33,000 bases of DNA from the NCBI GenBank assembly GCA_031270285.1, contig JAISXY010000029.1:1-33000 (forward strand), in the 5' to 3' direction. Source of the stretch: Campylobacteraceae bacterium (GTDB lineage: Bacteria; Campylobacterota; Campylobacteria; Campylobacterales; Campylobacteraceae). The notes under the pieces were generated by a model that was given only the letters and a program-made list of their open reading frames with translations, did no database searches and was not told the DNA's origin. This document shows, piece by piece, positions 1-10,364 of the stretch. The position numbers and the translations under genes were made by a program. Position 1 is the stretch's first letter, and each line of letters begins with the position of its first letter.

Positions 1-1
1 G

Positions 2-46
2 AATCCAAAAAAAGTCAAAAAACAAATAGACGATAATTTCAAGTAA
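2..46 (+). CDS. Possible 3' end of an upstream CDS truncated by the window edge (NPKKVKKQIDDNFK*)
   Basis: Frame 2 is open from the window edge to TAA at 44-46; the short lysine-rich tail is plausible but too short to identify. Confidence 0.3.
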   Translation, partial: NPKKVKKQIDDNFK

Positions 47-100
47 AAATGTATGTCTGTTTTTTTATTTTTCACTACTTTATTTATTGTATAAAGGTTT

Positions 101-129
101 TTGGATTCCCGCATGAAGCGGGAATGACG
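101..129. repeat. Short REP-like palindrome, TTGGATTCCCGC-ATGAA-GCGGGAATGACG
   Basis: Direct reading: ATTCCCGC/GCGGGAAT inverted arms flanked by TTGG and GACG; same family as the copies at 22118-22372. Confidence 0.8.
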
Positions 130-173
130 AAGGGAGGTTGGATTTCTGTTTTCATGGGAATAGCTAAGGAATG

Positions 174-240
174 TTGGATTCCCGCATTCCTCGCAAATAT
201 CGTTTTTTGCAAAAACGATTACGCTCGCACGGGAATGACG
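174..240. repeat. Long form of the REP-like palindrome with a nested inner hairpin
   Basis: Outer arms TTGGATTCCCG ... CGGGAATGACG; inner stem CGTTTTT-TGC-AAAAACG at 201-217. Confidence 0.75.
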
Positions 241-387
241 GAGAGAATATAACATTTTGAATTTCCGCACTCTTGCCAACTTTGGAGACCCTCGGGTTTC
301 ACATTTTACGCTTTTTCAAAGAGCTTAACGCTTGCGATCAAAAACGGTTGAAGAGGTTGGCAAAAATAGAGAAAATATATTAGTTTA

Positions 388-951
388 TTATTTTACTTTC
401 TCCAAGTATTCTCCTCTTGTGGTATCTACTTTTACGGTATCTCCCTCAAGTACATGAAATGGCACTTGTATAACTGCGCCGCTTTCTAAAGTCGCAGGTT
501 TTCTGCCGCCTTGCGTATCGCCTTTAAAGTTTGGCGGCGTCTCTTTTATCTTATATTCTACAGTTTGCGGTATCTCAACATCAATAGCAATATCATTATG
601 AAAAAGTACATCTACCATCATGCCATCAAGCATCCACTTAATAAGTTCGCCCATCTGCTCTTCGGAAATAGCGACTTGCTCGTATGTAGCAGTATCCATA
701 AATTGCAGATTTTCGCCGTCATCATATAGATACTGCATCGTTTTTTGAATGAGATTTGGATGTTCACACTTATCGCCGGCATGAAAAGTTTTATCTATAA
801 CCTTACCATTTATGAAAGATTTGATCTTGGCTCTCACAAATGCAGGTCCTTTACCGGGCTTTACATGCTGATACTCTACTATTTTATATGGTACGCCGTC
901 TAACTCTATTTTTAACCCTTTTTTTAAATCGCCCATAGAATATGAAGCCAC
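388..951 (-). CDS. efp: Elongation factor P
   Basis: 187 aa; [15 protein letters not shown] motif and EF-P-like C-terminus. Confidence 0.97.
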   Translation of the reverse strand: MASYSMGDLKKGLKIELDGVPYKIVEYQHVKPGKGPAFVRAKIKSFINGKVIDKTFHAGDKCEHPNLIQKTMQYLYDDGENLQFMDTATYEQVAISEEQMGELIKWMLDGMMVDVLFHNDIAIDVEIPQTVEYKIKETPPNFKGDTQGGRKPATLESGAVIQVPFHVLEGDTVKVDTTRGEYLEKVK

Positions 952-968
952 TTTTTTCTCCTATTAAT

Positions 969-2552
969 TTATATATTTACGCTTTGCGCCCAAATACAAT
1001 TTGGAAGCTCATTTAGTTTTGTCAGAAGTTCTTTGCTTATATTTTGATCTATAAGTATAACCGCGAGCGCCAATCCATCGTTTCCGCGTCCCAAACGAAA
1101 ATCAGCTATATTTATCTCATTTTGCGCTAAAAGCGTACTTATAGATGCGATAACGCCGGGAACATCTCTGTTTTTAAATATAATCATTTTCCCTTTTGGC
1201 TTAAAATCTGTTTTAAACCCATTGATATTAACGATCCTCTGTTCATCTTCGCCAAATACCGTACCGCTGACTTCAGCTACGCCTTTATCGGTAGATATTT
1301 TGACAGTTACTTTATTGTTGTAACCGCTGACAGGTAAAACTTTTGAGCTTGTATCTATCTTTTTATCAGACGCCATATAACCGGCATTTACATAATTAAT
1401 ATTATCTCCCAAAGACTCTTTTAATGCCCCGACAATAGCAAAAGTTAAAAATGAATCCACATATTCGCTGATAGCCCCTTCACCCTCTACATGTATGCCT
1501 AAAATAGGTCGTTTATATATCTGCACTGCTAAAAAGCTTATTTTTTGTATAAGTTCAAGATATGGCGCTGTAGAGCTTGGTAAATCCTCTGTTTTAATAG
1601 GAAGATTGAGAGCGTTCGGATAACTAACTCCATGCACTGCCAATAGAGCCTGCTCTGCCGCCTGAATAGCAATCTTTTCTTGAGATTCAATCGTATTTGC
1701 ACCAAGATGAGGCGTTACCGTTACATTATCCAAATCTAAAATAGGATTATCAATGGAAGGCTCTTTAGAAAATACATCTATACCTGCAAATGCTATTTTG
1801 CCGCTTTTTAAACCCTCTGTTAAAGCCTCTTCATTATAGAGTCCTCCGCGCGCAACATTAATAAGTCTTACGCCGTCTTTCATTTTGGCAATTTCAGCTT
1901 TGTCTATTATATTAATAGTCTCTTTATTTTTTGGCGTATGAATAGTGATAAAATCGCATGCTAAAATATCGTCAAAATTTTCTGTATATGTCATGCCAAG
2001 TTCTGTTACTTTATTGTTTTGAATGTACGGATCATACGCTACAATATCCATGCCAAAAGCTTTAGCGCGTATGGCAACGCGGCTTCCTATATTGCCAAAT
2101 CCTATAACTCCAAGTTTTTTACCGAACAGTTCTACGCCGTACCATTTTTCACGCTTCCATACTCTATCTTGTTTTAAAGCGTTATGCGCATAGGGAAAAC
2201 TTCTCGCAGTTGAGAGAATATGCGTCATTGTGAGTTCTACGGCGGCTATTGTGTTTGCTGTCGGAACATTCATCGCAATCACGCCTCTTTTACTGCATTC
2301 GTCCAGATCCACATTGTCCACGCCTACACCAGCGCGTATAACCGCACTCAGTTTTTTGCCCGCATTTAAAAATTTTATATCCACATCTGTAGGACTTCTT
2401 GTTATGGCAACATCGGCATCTTCTATCAATTTGTACAACTTGTCTTTGGCTATTTCAGTCGCATCAATAACTTCTATATCGCTCTCTTTTTTTAACAGTT
2501 CAAAACCTTTTTCATGAATAGCATCGCATACAACAATCTTTTTTCGTTTCAC
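969..2552 (-). CDS. serA: D-3-phosphoglycerate dehydrogenase
   Basis: 527 aa; GxGNIGSRVA NAD-binding motif, LINVARGGLYNEEAL, C-terminal ACT-like domain. Confidence 0.96.
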   Translation of the reverse strand: MKRKKIVVCDAIHEKGFELLKKESDIEVIDATEIAKDKLYKLIEDADVAITRSPTDVDIKFLNAGKKLSAVIRAGVGVDNVDLDECSKRGVIAMNVPTANTIAAVELTMTHILSTARSFPYAHNALKQDRVWKREKWYGVELFGKKLGVIGFGNIGSRVAIRAKAFGMDIVAYDPYIQNNKVTELGMTYTENFDDILACDFITIHTPKNKETINIIDKAEIAKMKDGVRLINVARGGLYNEEALTEGLKSGKIAFAGIDVFSKEPSIDNPILDLDNVTVTPHLGANTIESQEKIAIQAAEQALLAVHGVSYPNALNLPIKTEDLPSSTAPYLELIQKISFLAVQIYKRPILGIHVEGEGAISEYVDSFLTFAIVGALKESLGDNINYVNAGYMASDKKIDTSSKVLPVSGYNNKVTVKISTDKGVAEVSGTVFGEDEQRIVNINGFKTDFKPKGKMIIFKNRDVPGVIASISTLLAQNEINIADFRLGRGNDGLALAVILIDQNISKELLTKLNELPNCIWAQSVNI

Positions 2553-2580
2553 TTAAACAACCTTTGAAATTTTTTGCATG

Positions 2581-2615
2581 TAAAAGCCGTTTTAATATAC
2601 TTTATGCGGCTTTTA
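2581..2615 (-). terminator. Hairpin downstream of rpsA, possible terminator
   Basis: TAAAAGCCG ... CGGCTTTTA inverted repeat (9-bp stem, 17-nt loop) just after the rpsA stop on the minus strand. Confidence 0.45.
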
Positions 2616-2620
2616 TAAAT

Positions 2621-4300
2621 TTATTTTAGCTGGTCTTTGATAATATCGCCTAAAGTCATTTTATCGTCTTTATTTATCTCGTTCAAGACTTCTCTCTCTT
2701 TGATTCTGGACAGTCTTTTCACGGATAAGCGTATGCGGTTTTTCTTTTCGTCTATAAAAATTATCGCCGCTTCCAATTCGTCTCCGATTTTCAAATCGCC
2801 GATATTGAGATTTCCTAAATCCTCTTTACGAATAAGTGCATCTACACCATCTTCAAGCTCTACAAATAGACCAAAGTCTTTTATGTCAAGAATTTTACCT
2901 TTTACAATATTGCCGTTACTGTATTTTTTGGCATATTTTTGTATCGGACTCTCTTGAAGCTCTTTTTGGCTTAATGAGATTTTTTCATTTTCCCTATCTA
3001 TTTTAATAATTTTAACTTCAATCTCATCGCCTTCTTTAAACATATCTTTGCATCTCGCATTTCTATCCCATGAAGAGTCTTCATTATGCAGCAATCCTTC
3101 AATTGCGCCGATTTTAATAAATGCGCCGAAATTTGTGAGAGTAGTTACAGTGCCTTTTATTGTATCTCCCACTTTATGAGTTTTTGTAAAATCTTCAAAT
3201 GGTTTTGGAAGAATATTTTTCAAAGAGACGCGAAGTCGTCTATCTTTAATATCTATCTCTATAACCTCTACATTTATCTGCTGTCCTTCGCTTATATAAT
3301 CTTTAGGATGCTTGATATTTTTGTCCCATGAGATTTCAGATATATGTAAAAATCCTTCAACATCATTTCCCAAATCAACAAATGCGCCGTAAGGTTCTAT
3401 ATTGCTGACGGTTACCTGTATAACATCTTTTACTTCAAGCTGATCTTCTATCTCTTTCCATGGATCAGGCTGGGCTGATTTTATGGACAATGAAAGGTGT
3501 CTCTTCTCTTTATCGTAGCTGATAACTTTTACTAAAACTTTGTCATTTTCTTTATAAAATGAGCTTGGATTAACAGGACCTTTGTAGCTTATCTCGCTGT
3601 AATGAACAAGTCCATCCACTCCGCCTACATCTACAAACATGCCGTAAGTAGTGATTTTTTTAACTATACCCTCTATAAGCCCGTCTTTTTCCATTAGTTC
3701 TTGAATAATATCTTTTCGCTTTTTGCGTTCTTCATCTAAAAATTTTTTTCTGGAAACTACTATAGACTCTTTCTCTTTGTCTATTTTTAAAATAGAAACT
3801 TTGATATTTTTGCCGAGTAGTGCATGAGGATCTTTAGCGGCAACTTGGGAGCGCGGCATAAAAAACTCTATTCCATCGCTGTTTTCAACTATAAGACCGC
3901 CTTTATTTTTGCCGACAACTTTTACATCAAACAGATGATTGTCATTTTCATTAAAATTATCCATGAAGGCTTTTAGTTTCTCTTTTTTAAGAGCTTTTTT
4001 GTGAGAAACTATCGGTTTTTCATTTTTGAAACCTGTTACAACGACTTTTATAGTATCGCCCGTTTTATGAGTAAGGTTGCCGTCTGCATCTTTAATCTCA
4101 GAAAGATAAAGTCTTCCTTCGCTCTTTTTGCCTACGTCCACCAATACAATATCGTCTCTAATCTCTACGATAACGCCGTCTATCGCTACTTCGTTGTCGG
4201 TCTCTTTTTCATACTCATCAAGCATTGCAGCAAAATTTTCTTCTTCTGTAAATTCTACGGCTTCGCTGTTTTGAACATTATTGTTCACCTCTTTTGCCAT
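2621..4300 (-). CDS. rpsA: 30S ribosomal protein S1
   Basis: 559 aa with repeated S1 motifs (GMFVDVGGVDGLVHYSEIS, GAFVDLGNDVEGFLHISEISW, etc.). Confidence 0.96.
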   Translation of the reverse strand: MAKEVNNNVQNSEAVEFTEEENFAAMLDEYEKETDNEVAIDGVIVEIRDDIVLVDVGKKSEGRLYLSEIKDADGNLTHKTGDTIKVVVTGFKNEKPIVSHKKALKKEKLKAFMDNFNENDNHLFDVKVVGKNKGGLIVENSDGIEFFMPRSQVAAKDPHALLGKNIKVSILKIDKEKESIVVSRKKFLDEERKKRKDIIQELMEKDGLIEGIVKKITTYGMFVDVGGVDGLVHYSEISYKGPVNPSSFYKENDKVLVKVISYDKEKRHLSLSIKSAQPDPWKEIEDQLEVKDVIQVTVSNIEPYGAFVDLGNDVEGFLHISEISWDKNIKHPKDYISEGQQINVEVIEIDIKDRRLRVSLKNILPKPFEDFTKTHKVGDTIKGTVTTLTNFGAFIKIGAIEGLLHNEDSSWDRNARCKDMFKEGDEIEVKIIKIDRENEKISLSQKELQESPIQKYAKKYSNGNIVKGKILDIKDFGLFVELEDGVDALIRKEDLGNLNIGDLKIGDELEAAIIFIDEKKNRIRLSVKRLSRIKEREVLNEINKDDKMTLGDIIKDQLK

Positions 4301-4366
4301 TATTTTCCTTTTGATGTGGTTGATCTATTCGTCTCTTTTAAGAACAAAACGAATTCGAAACGTATA

Positions 4367-5200
4367 TTATACTTTAATTTCTCTGATTTTTTCAATAATT
4401 TTTTCAATAATCCAATCAGGAGTTGATGCGCCCGCTGTTATTCCGCATATTTTCTTACCACAAAACCACGATAAATTCAACTCTCCCTCGTTTTCTACAA
4501 GAAAACTGTCTTTGCAATATTCTTTAACAATTCCATATAACTGTTTTGTATTTGAAGAGTTTTTTCCGCCTATAACTATAACGATATCGGTTTCCATTGC
4601 CAATTCGCGGGCAGCATCCTGATTTTCTAAAGTTGCATTGCAGATAGTATTAAAAACTCTTACTTCCGTGCATGTTTCTACTAAAAAATTTACAATTTTT
4701 AAAAATTCATTCACGCTGCGCGTAGTCTGCGATACAAGAGCCGTCTTTTTGCCGAGATTTATTCCTTGCAACTCTTTTATATCCAACACAACATATACGT
4801 TATCATGTACGCTGTAACTTTTCACTCCTTTTACTTCGGGGTGATTTTTATCGCCGAAAATAATAATCGTATAACCTTTTTCACTCATCTCTTTGCAAAT
4901 TTTTTGAGGTTTTGTAACAAAAGGACATGTGGCGTCTATTATTTCAATGCCAGATTTTTTGAGGCTCTCCAACTCCTCTTTTTGAATACCATGTGTGCGG
5001 ATAATCGCCTTTTTGATACCTTGCGCATCTTCTATGCTGTTTAATGTACCTACGCTAAAATTATTTTTTAGCCTTAAAATCTCTTCATTATTATGTATCA
5101 AAGGTCCTATAGTAAAAGCACCGGGTGCGCTTTGAGCAATATTTATCGCTCTTTTTACGCCAAAGCAGAAACCATAACTTTTAGCAAGTTTTATCTTCAC
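4367..5200 (-). CDS. ispH: 4-hydroxy-3-methylbut-2-enyl diphosphate reductase
   Basis: 277 aa; KSYGFCFGVKRAI N-terminus, DATCPFV and AGASTPDWIIE motifs. Confidence 0.96.
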   Translation of the reverse strand: MKIKLAKSYGFCFGVKRAINIAQSAPGAFTIGPLIHNNEEILRLKNNFSVGTLNSIEDAQGIKKAIIRTHGIQKEELESLKKSGIEIIDATCPFVTKPQKICKEMSEKGYTIIIFGDKNHPEVKGVKSYSVHDNVYVVLDIKELQGINLGKKTALVSQTTRSVNEFLKIVNFLVETCTEVRVFNTICNATLENQDAARELAMETDIVIVIGGKNSSNTKQLYGIVKEYCKDSFLVENEGELNLSWFCGKKICGITAGASTPDWIIEKIIEKIREIKV

Positions 5201-6474
5201 TATTCAACCTTTGTAAATCTGCTCAAAATATTAATAAAATTAGGAAACGATGTATTTATACACTCTGTATCAGTTATCTCTCCGCCGCAGTTTAAAGCCG
5301 CTATGGCAAAACTCATAGCAATTCTATGGTCGCCGAAACTATCTACCTTAAACGGTTTAAATCTGCCGCCGACTACGCTGTATCCATCTTCAGTTTCGCT
5401 CGCTTTGATGCCGCAAAGTTTCAAGTTTTGCACTACCGTTTTTATTCTATCGCTCTCTTTAACGCGCAGCTCTTTTGCATTTTCAACTCTGCTGACGCCC
5501 TCTGCGCATGCAAAAGCTATGGAAAGCGCAGGCAGTTCGTCTATAAGCCATGAGATATTTTCTTTTACATGTACGGCTTTTAACGGCGCATAAGAGATAA
5601 CGATATCTCCAACGCTCTCAAACTTATCATCTGTCTGGATAAACTTCACAACAGCGCCCATTTTTGCCAAAATATTATATGCTTCAATGCGCGTTTTATT
5701 TAAAAGCGTATTTTTTAATACAACGCTGCTATTTGGAGTAAGAGCGGCGGCAACGGCAAAGAAAAATGCGCTTGAAGGATCGGCTGGTACGGTGATTTTT
5801 AAAGGCATTAAAGGTTTTTTGCATGGATATATGGCGATACTATCGTTATCAATTTCTATCTTCGCACCCATGCCTTTTAATATTCGTTCGGTATGATCGC
5901 GGGAAAGTTCGCTCTCTTTGAAAAAACTCGGCGTATCGTTTTTGGAATTTAGGGCGGCTAATATAAGCGCTGATTTGACTTGTGCCGAAGATATGGGACT
6001 TTTATAATCAAATGATTTTAATTTTGCTCCTCTTACGCTGATGGGAGGCAAATTGCCATTATTTCGCCCGTCAATTACTGCGCCTACGCTTTTTAAAGGA
6101 TCGGCAACTCTTCTCATGGGGCGCGAAGCAAGATATTTATCGCCATGCAGCACGAAAAAACCTTCCATAGAACTTAAAAATCCCATCAAAATGCGCATGC
6201 TTGTTCCCGAATTGCCGCAATCAAGGACAGTTGATGGTTCCGTAATTTTATTTGGCGGCGTTATATACAAAATACCATTCTCATCTTTCACAACCGCACC
6301 CAAAGCTTTTATGACATTTAACGTGCAGATAGTATCTTCAGCGCGCAGAAAATTTTTGATAACGGAAGTCTTGTCGCTTAAAAGCGAAAATATCGCGCAT
6401 CTGTGAGAAATTGATTTATCCGGCGCAATATCTTTGATCGTCAGATTAAATGCATCGGCTTTATTTACTCTCAT
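5200..6474 (-). CDS. aroA: 3-phosphoshikimate 1-carboxyvinyltransferase
   Basis: 424 aa; [43 protein letters not shown] motifs. Confidence 0.96.
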   Translation of the reverse strand: MRVNKADAFNLTIKDIAPDKSISHRCAIFSLLSDKTSVIKNFLRAEDTICTLNVIKALGAVVKDENGILYITPPNKITEPSTVLDCGNSGTSMRILMGFLSSMEGFFVLHGDKYLASRPMRRVADPLKSVGAVIDGRNNGNLPPISVRGAKLKSFDYKSPISSAQVKSALILAALNSKNDTPSFFKESELSRDHTERILKGMGAKIEIDNDSIAIYPCKKPLMPLKITVPADPSSAFFFAVAAALTPNSSVVLKNTLLNKTRIEAYNILAKMGAVVKFIQTDDKFESVGDIVISYAPLKAVHVKENISWLIDELPALSIAFACAEGVSRVENAKELRVKESDRIKTVVQNLKLCGIKASETEDGYSVVGGRFKPFKVDSFGDHRIAMSFAIAALNCGGEITDTECINTSFPNFINILSRFTKVE

Positions 6475-8807
6475 CGCATTTTGACTTTCAGTTTTGATAA
6501 AAGAGCATTTAGTATCTGCTCTACAAAACCGTTAATCTCAGTTTCTACAAAAGTTTTTTCTTCGGGTATAAAAACAAGCGTCAAAGTAAGACTTTCGTTA
6601 TCTCCCAAAGAGTCGTCCGTGTAAATGTCTATCGGATAAAACTCTTTAAGTTCTTTGGGCGCATGTAATTTTAAACACTCTGATATTTCGGCGTAAGGCA
6701 GATTTTTTGGCACAAGAATACTCAAATCCCTTGATACGCTCGGCAGTTTAGAGTAAACTTTAGCTCTTTTTCGCTCAAAAGGCAGCATATCAAAATCTAC
6801 TTCGCAAATATAAGTGCGCATTAAATCATACTCTTTTTCTGCTGCTATTCTTGCTATAAAACCTGTCGTTTTGCCGTTTATTATTATCTCTCCATATTCA
6901 TAAGGACTGTAAAATTTACTGTTCGGCAGAGCTTTTTTTATTTGAAAACCGCCCAATATTAAAGCCATCTTTTGCGCAAAGAGAGCAAAATTAAACTCAT
7001 TTGGTTTGCCGCGATTTATCATACTTGGTTTTTCGCTTTGTCCTGAAGCGATAAAAGTCATAACAACTTTTTCATTCCGTTTTGCATCAAATACTTTACC
7101 CAACTCAAAAAGGCAGACGCTTTTTCTTCCCGCTTTTATGTTGTTACTTACGGCTTCCGTTAGATTCAGCGCACATGTAGTGCGAAGCGTATCAAGCTCA
7201 ACCGTTATGGGATTTAAAATATCAAGCTTCTCTTCTACGCACTCAAAACCATAAAGTTCCTGTTTCGTTCTTTGAGTAAATATATAATGCACGCTTTCAA
7301 AAAATCCGGCCGCAATAGCTTTATAGCGGTAAAATTTTCTTTTTTCAAAATCCTTATAAACTCTATTTGTACGGTTTGCCTCTGTAAATATAAGAGGTTT
7401 TGCCTCTATATTGTCAATACCGACTATCCTTACAATCTCTTCGCAAATATCATGTATATTTTCTATATCATGACGAAACGGCGGTATATCTATAACCATT
7501 ACATTCTGTTCCGCCTTAAATACGGAATTAAAGCATAGATTTTTAAGTATTGTAATAATCTCATTTTTTGGTATCTCTACGCCTATTATGGAGTATATGT
7601 CGTCAAAATTGACACTTATCTGCCGTAAAAGCTTTTTTTCCGCAGTATGTTGAGTACCCGTCAAAATGCCGACTTTTGATATTTTGCTTAAAAAAAGAGT
7701 TAAATAGTTAATACCAAAATTAAGATTTGGTTCGCTGCCTCTTAATGACCTGAATAATATTTCATCTGAATTTTTTATATTGCGCGCCCCATTTGAAGCT
7801 ATTTGAGCGGGATTTGCAAAACTTGCTTCTAAAATTATGAGTTCGTCATTATCGTTTGGTTTTGAGAAATTTTCCTGTGAAATGCCTATATAAGAGAGTC
7901 GTTCTTTACCCCATACGGCATCAAGAGAATTGTCGTCTTTTTTAATAGTAACGGTTAATTTATCATTCTCATTTTTTTGAAATGCGTCAGTTCTGTAAGC
8001 TCTTAAAACAACGCCTGTAGAGTGTGTGGCATATGCTAAATATTTCTCCAAAACGGTATCTGTTTTAATTTCAGCCATACCAAGATACAGATCCATAATA
8101 ACGCATGGTTTCAACTCTTTTATCAAAACTGCTTTATATACCAGAGATGAATCTATAGCGCCGTTAATATTTAAATCTAAAATACGGCCTATGCCCGTCT
8201 GGCTTAAATCTTCCGCAGCTTCCTTTGCAGGCAGATTGACTTTTGTATTATAAACTGCGCCAAGATCTCTTGCTATACCGTAAATACTAAGGCAGTCGCC
8301 ACGGTTTGGCGTCAGTTCTATCTCAATAGCATCGTCTTTAAATTCAGGTACTTCATGTAGCGGCGCACCCGGACTTAAAGAGAGTAAGGCGCTGTCTATT
8401 ACCATTATGCCGTCATTTGTTTTAGGATAGCCAAGCTCTGTAGAAGAGCATATCATGCCGCATGATTTTACGCCTCTTAATTCTGTCTCTTTTATCTTTA
8501 AACCATTCGGCAGTATGCAGCCTGCAAGAGCCACCGGGACCAATTGTCCCGCTTCTACATTTTTTGCGCCGCAGACTATTTGAACAGGCTCTTTTTCTCC
8601 AATATCAACCATACAGATACTGAGTTTTTCAGCATTCGGATGCTGCGATTTCGCTTTAACAACTCCTGCAACACAGTTTTTCGGCATACTGTATGATGTA
8701 ACCGAAGCTACTTCAAGTCCTATTTTATTAAGAGTTTTGCAGAGTTCGTCCGTACTTACCGAACTTAAATTTATCCACTCATTCAGCCAATTTCTTGTAA
8801 TTATCAT
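6471..8807 (-). CDS. pheT: Phenylalanine--tRNA ligase beta subunit
   Basis: 778 aa; N-terminal tRNA-binding domain, [20 protein letters not shown]-terminal FDX-ACB-like domain; 4-nt overlaps with aroA and pheS. Confidence 0.96.
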   Translation of the reverse strand: MIITRNWLNEWINLSSVSTDELCKTLNKIGLEVASVTSYSMPKNCVAGVVKAKSQHPNAEKLSICMVDIGEKEPVQIVCGAKNVEAGQLVPVALAGCILPNGLKIKETELRGVKSCGMICSSTELGYPKTNDGIMVIDSALLSLSPGAPLHEVPEFKDDAIEIELTPNRGDCLSIYGIARDLGAVYNTKVNLPAKEAAEDLSQTGIGRILDLNINGAIDSSLVYKAVLIKELKPCVIMDLYLGMAEIKTDTVLEKYLAYATHSTGVVLRAYRTDAFQKNENDKLTVTIKKDDNSLDAVWGKERLSYIGISQENFSKPNDNDELIILEASFANPAQIASNGARNIKNSDEILFRSLRGSEPNLNFGINYLTLFLSKISKVGILTGTQHTAEKKLLRQISVNFDDIYSIIGVEIPKNEIITILKNLCFNSVFKAEQNVMVIDIPPFRHDIENIHDICEEIVRIVGIDNIEAKPLIFTEANRTNRVYKDFEKRKFYRYKAIAAGFFESVHYIFTQRTKQELYGFECVEEKLDILNPITVELDTLRTTCALNLTEAVSNNIKAGRKSVCLFELGKVFDAKRNEKVVMTFIASGQSEKPSMINRGKPNEFNFALFAQKMALILGGFQIKKALPNSKFYSPYEYGEIIINGKTTGFIARIAAEKEYDLMRTYICEVDFDMLPFERKRAKVYSKLPSVSRDLSILVPKNLPYAEISECLKLHAPKELKEFYPIDIYTDDSLGDNESLTLTLVFIPEEKTFVETEINGFVEQILNALLSKLKVKMR

Positions 8808-9796
8808 TTAAATTGCTCCAATAATCGTAAATCTCCCTCAAATAATGAGCGTAAATCGGGAACGCCGCATAAAAGCATTGCGAATCGTTCTATGCCAAGA
8901 CCAAACGCATATCCGCTCACATTTTTATAACCTACAGCTTTAAATACATTCGGATCAACCGTGCCGCAGCCTAATATCTCAAGCCAACCTGTATTTTTAC
9001 ATACCCTGCAGCCTTTTCCATGACAAAAAATGCAGCTTATATCCACTTCGGCGCTCGGCTCGGTAAAAGGGAAAAAGCTTGGACGGAAACGCACCGCTAC
9101 ATCGCCAAACATATGTTTTAAAAACTCTTCCAGTATAGATTTTAAATTTGCAAACGATACTGCGCCTTTTTTATCAACAACAAGCCCTTCTATTTGATGG
9201 AACATCGGCGTATGAGTCAAATCAAGGTCTGGTCTGAAAACAGAACCCGGACATATCATGCGAATGGGAGGTTTTTGCGAAAGCATTGTTCTTATCTGAA
9301 CAGGCGAAGTATGCGTTCTTAAAAGGGATCCGTCTTTAAAATAAAATGTATCCTGCATATCGCGCGCAGGATGAAATTTAGGCAAATTTAAAGCTTCAAA
9401 ATTATGAAAATCATCTTCTACCAAAGGACCGTCTTCTATAGAAAAATTAAGCGATACAAAATACTCTATAACTCTATCCATTGTACTCATGACGGGGTGC
9501 AGTGCGCCTACGCCGGAGATATTTCCATAAAGACTTATATCAACAGCGTCTTTCTTTAAAGCGTCAGTAGCCTCCCTGTTTTCCAAAAACTCTTTTTTTG
9601 TCTTTAAAAGAGCTGTAAATTTCTCCTTGGTTTCATTCACTTTTGCGGCAAATGCTATTTTTTCATCACCTTCCAATGTTTTCAGTTTTGTAAATTCTGA
9701 TGCAAAATAGCCTTTTTTACCGAAAACTTCAATGCGCAATCTCTCAAGTTCTTTGATATTTTCGCACTCTTGTATCTCTTTTTCTAACGGTTCCAA
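8804..9796 (-). CDS. pheS: Phenylalanine--tRNA ligase alpha subunit
   Basis: 330 aa; [45 protein letters not shown] motifs. Confidence 0.97.
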   Translation of the reverse strand: MEPLEKEIQECENIKELERLRIEVFGKKGYFASEFTKLKTLEGDEKIAFAAKVNETKEKFTALLKTKKEFLENREATDALKKDAVDISLYGNISGVGALHPVMSTMDRVIEYFVSLNFSIEDGPLVEDDFHNFEALNLPKFHPARDMQDTFYFKDGSLLRTHTSPVQIRTMLSQKPPIRMICPGSVFRPDLDLTHTPMFHQIEGLVVDKKGAVSFANLKSILEEFLKHMFGDVAVRFRPSFFPFTEPSAEVDISCIFCHGKGCRVCKNTGWLEILGCGTVDPNVFKAVGYKNVSGYAFGLGIERFAMLLCGVPDLRSLFEGDLRLLEQFK

Positions 9797-9907
9797 ATAA
9801 CTGCCTTATGTATGGATTTTAAAAGGTGATTGTATTCAAAATTTAATTATAAAGAGTTAAAGCAAAAATAGTTTATACTCTTTGAAAAACTTTTAAAAGG
9901 AGCAGAC

Positions 9908-10264
9908 ATGACTGTTTTTACGAAAATCATAAAAGGCGAACTGCCGTCGGATAAAGTGTTGGAAAATGACCATTTTCTTGCTTTTCATGATATAAATCCC
10001 AAAGCGCCGATACATATACTTATAATCCCCAAAGAAGAGGTTAAAGATTTTCAAAGCGTAAGCGGAAGATTAATGTCAGAAATGACGCTTTTTATGCAGG
10101 AAGTTGCAAAACTTATGGGATTGGATAAAAGCGGATACAGGCTTGTTGTAAATAACGGTAAAGATAGCGGGCAAGAGGTAATGCATCTGCATTTTCATAT
10201 GATGGGAGGCTCAAAACTTATCTGGCCTCACTTAGCAGACACAGATACAAAAAACTTTTTTTAA
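9908..10264 (+). CDS. HIT-family (histidine triad) protein
   Basis: 118 aa; VMHLHFHMMGG histidine triad motif; divergent from pheS. Confidence 0.94.
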   Translation: MTVFTKIIKGELPSDKVLENDHFLAFHDINPKAPIHILIIPKEEVKDFQSVSGRLMSEMTLFMQEVAKLMGLDKSGYRLVVNNGKDSGQEVMHLHFHMMGGSKLIWPHLADTDTKNFF

Positions 10265-10301
10265 TTCTTATACTCTGCGTTTAAAAAGCAGAGTATAAGA
10301 A
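10265..10301 (+). terminator. Perfect 14-bp stem hairpin directly after the HIT gene stop
   Basis: TTCTTATACTCTGC-GTTTAAAAA-GCAGAGTATAAGAA; no downstream T-tract. Confidence 0.55.
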
Positions 10302-10303
10302 CC

Positions 10304-10348
10304 TTGTGATATTTTTGTTATATCGTTCTTATATCATTCCTTTAAAAT
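10304..10348 (+). promoter_or_regulatory. Candidate Pho-box-type promoter of the PhoU-like gene: three 11-bp-phased repeats plus a -10-like hexamer
   Basis: TTGTGAT-ATTT-TTGTTAT-ATCG-TTCTTAT (10304-10332), 10 nt, TAAAAT (10343-10348), ATG at 10365. Confidence 0.5.
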
Positions 10349-10364
10349 AGTAAAGGTATAAACA

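Noticed and set aside
49-252. ORF of 67 aa (…WIPAFLANIVFCKNDYARTGMTERI)
   Set aside because: It is a translation through REP-like repeats; WIPA…GMT-type peptides are a usual by-product of this repeat sequence.
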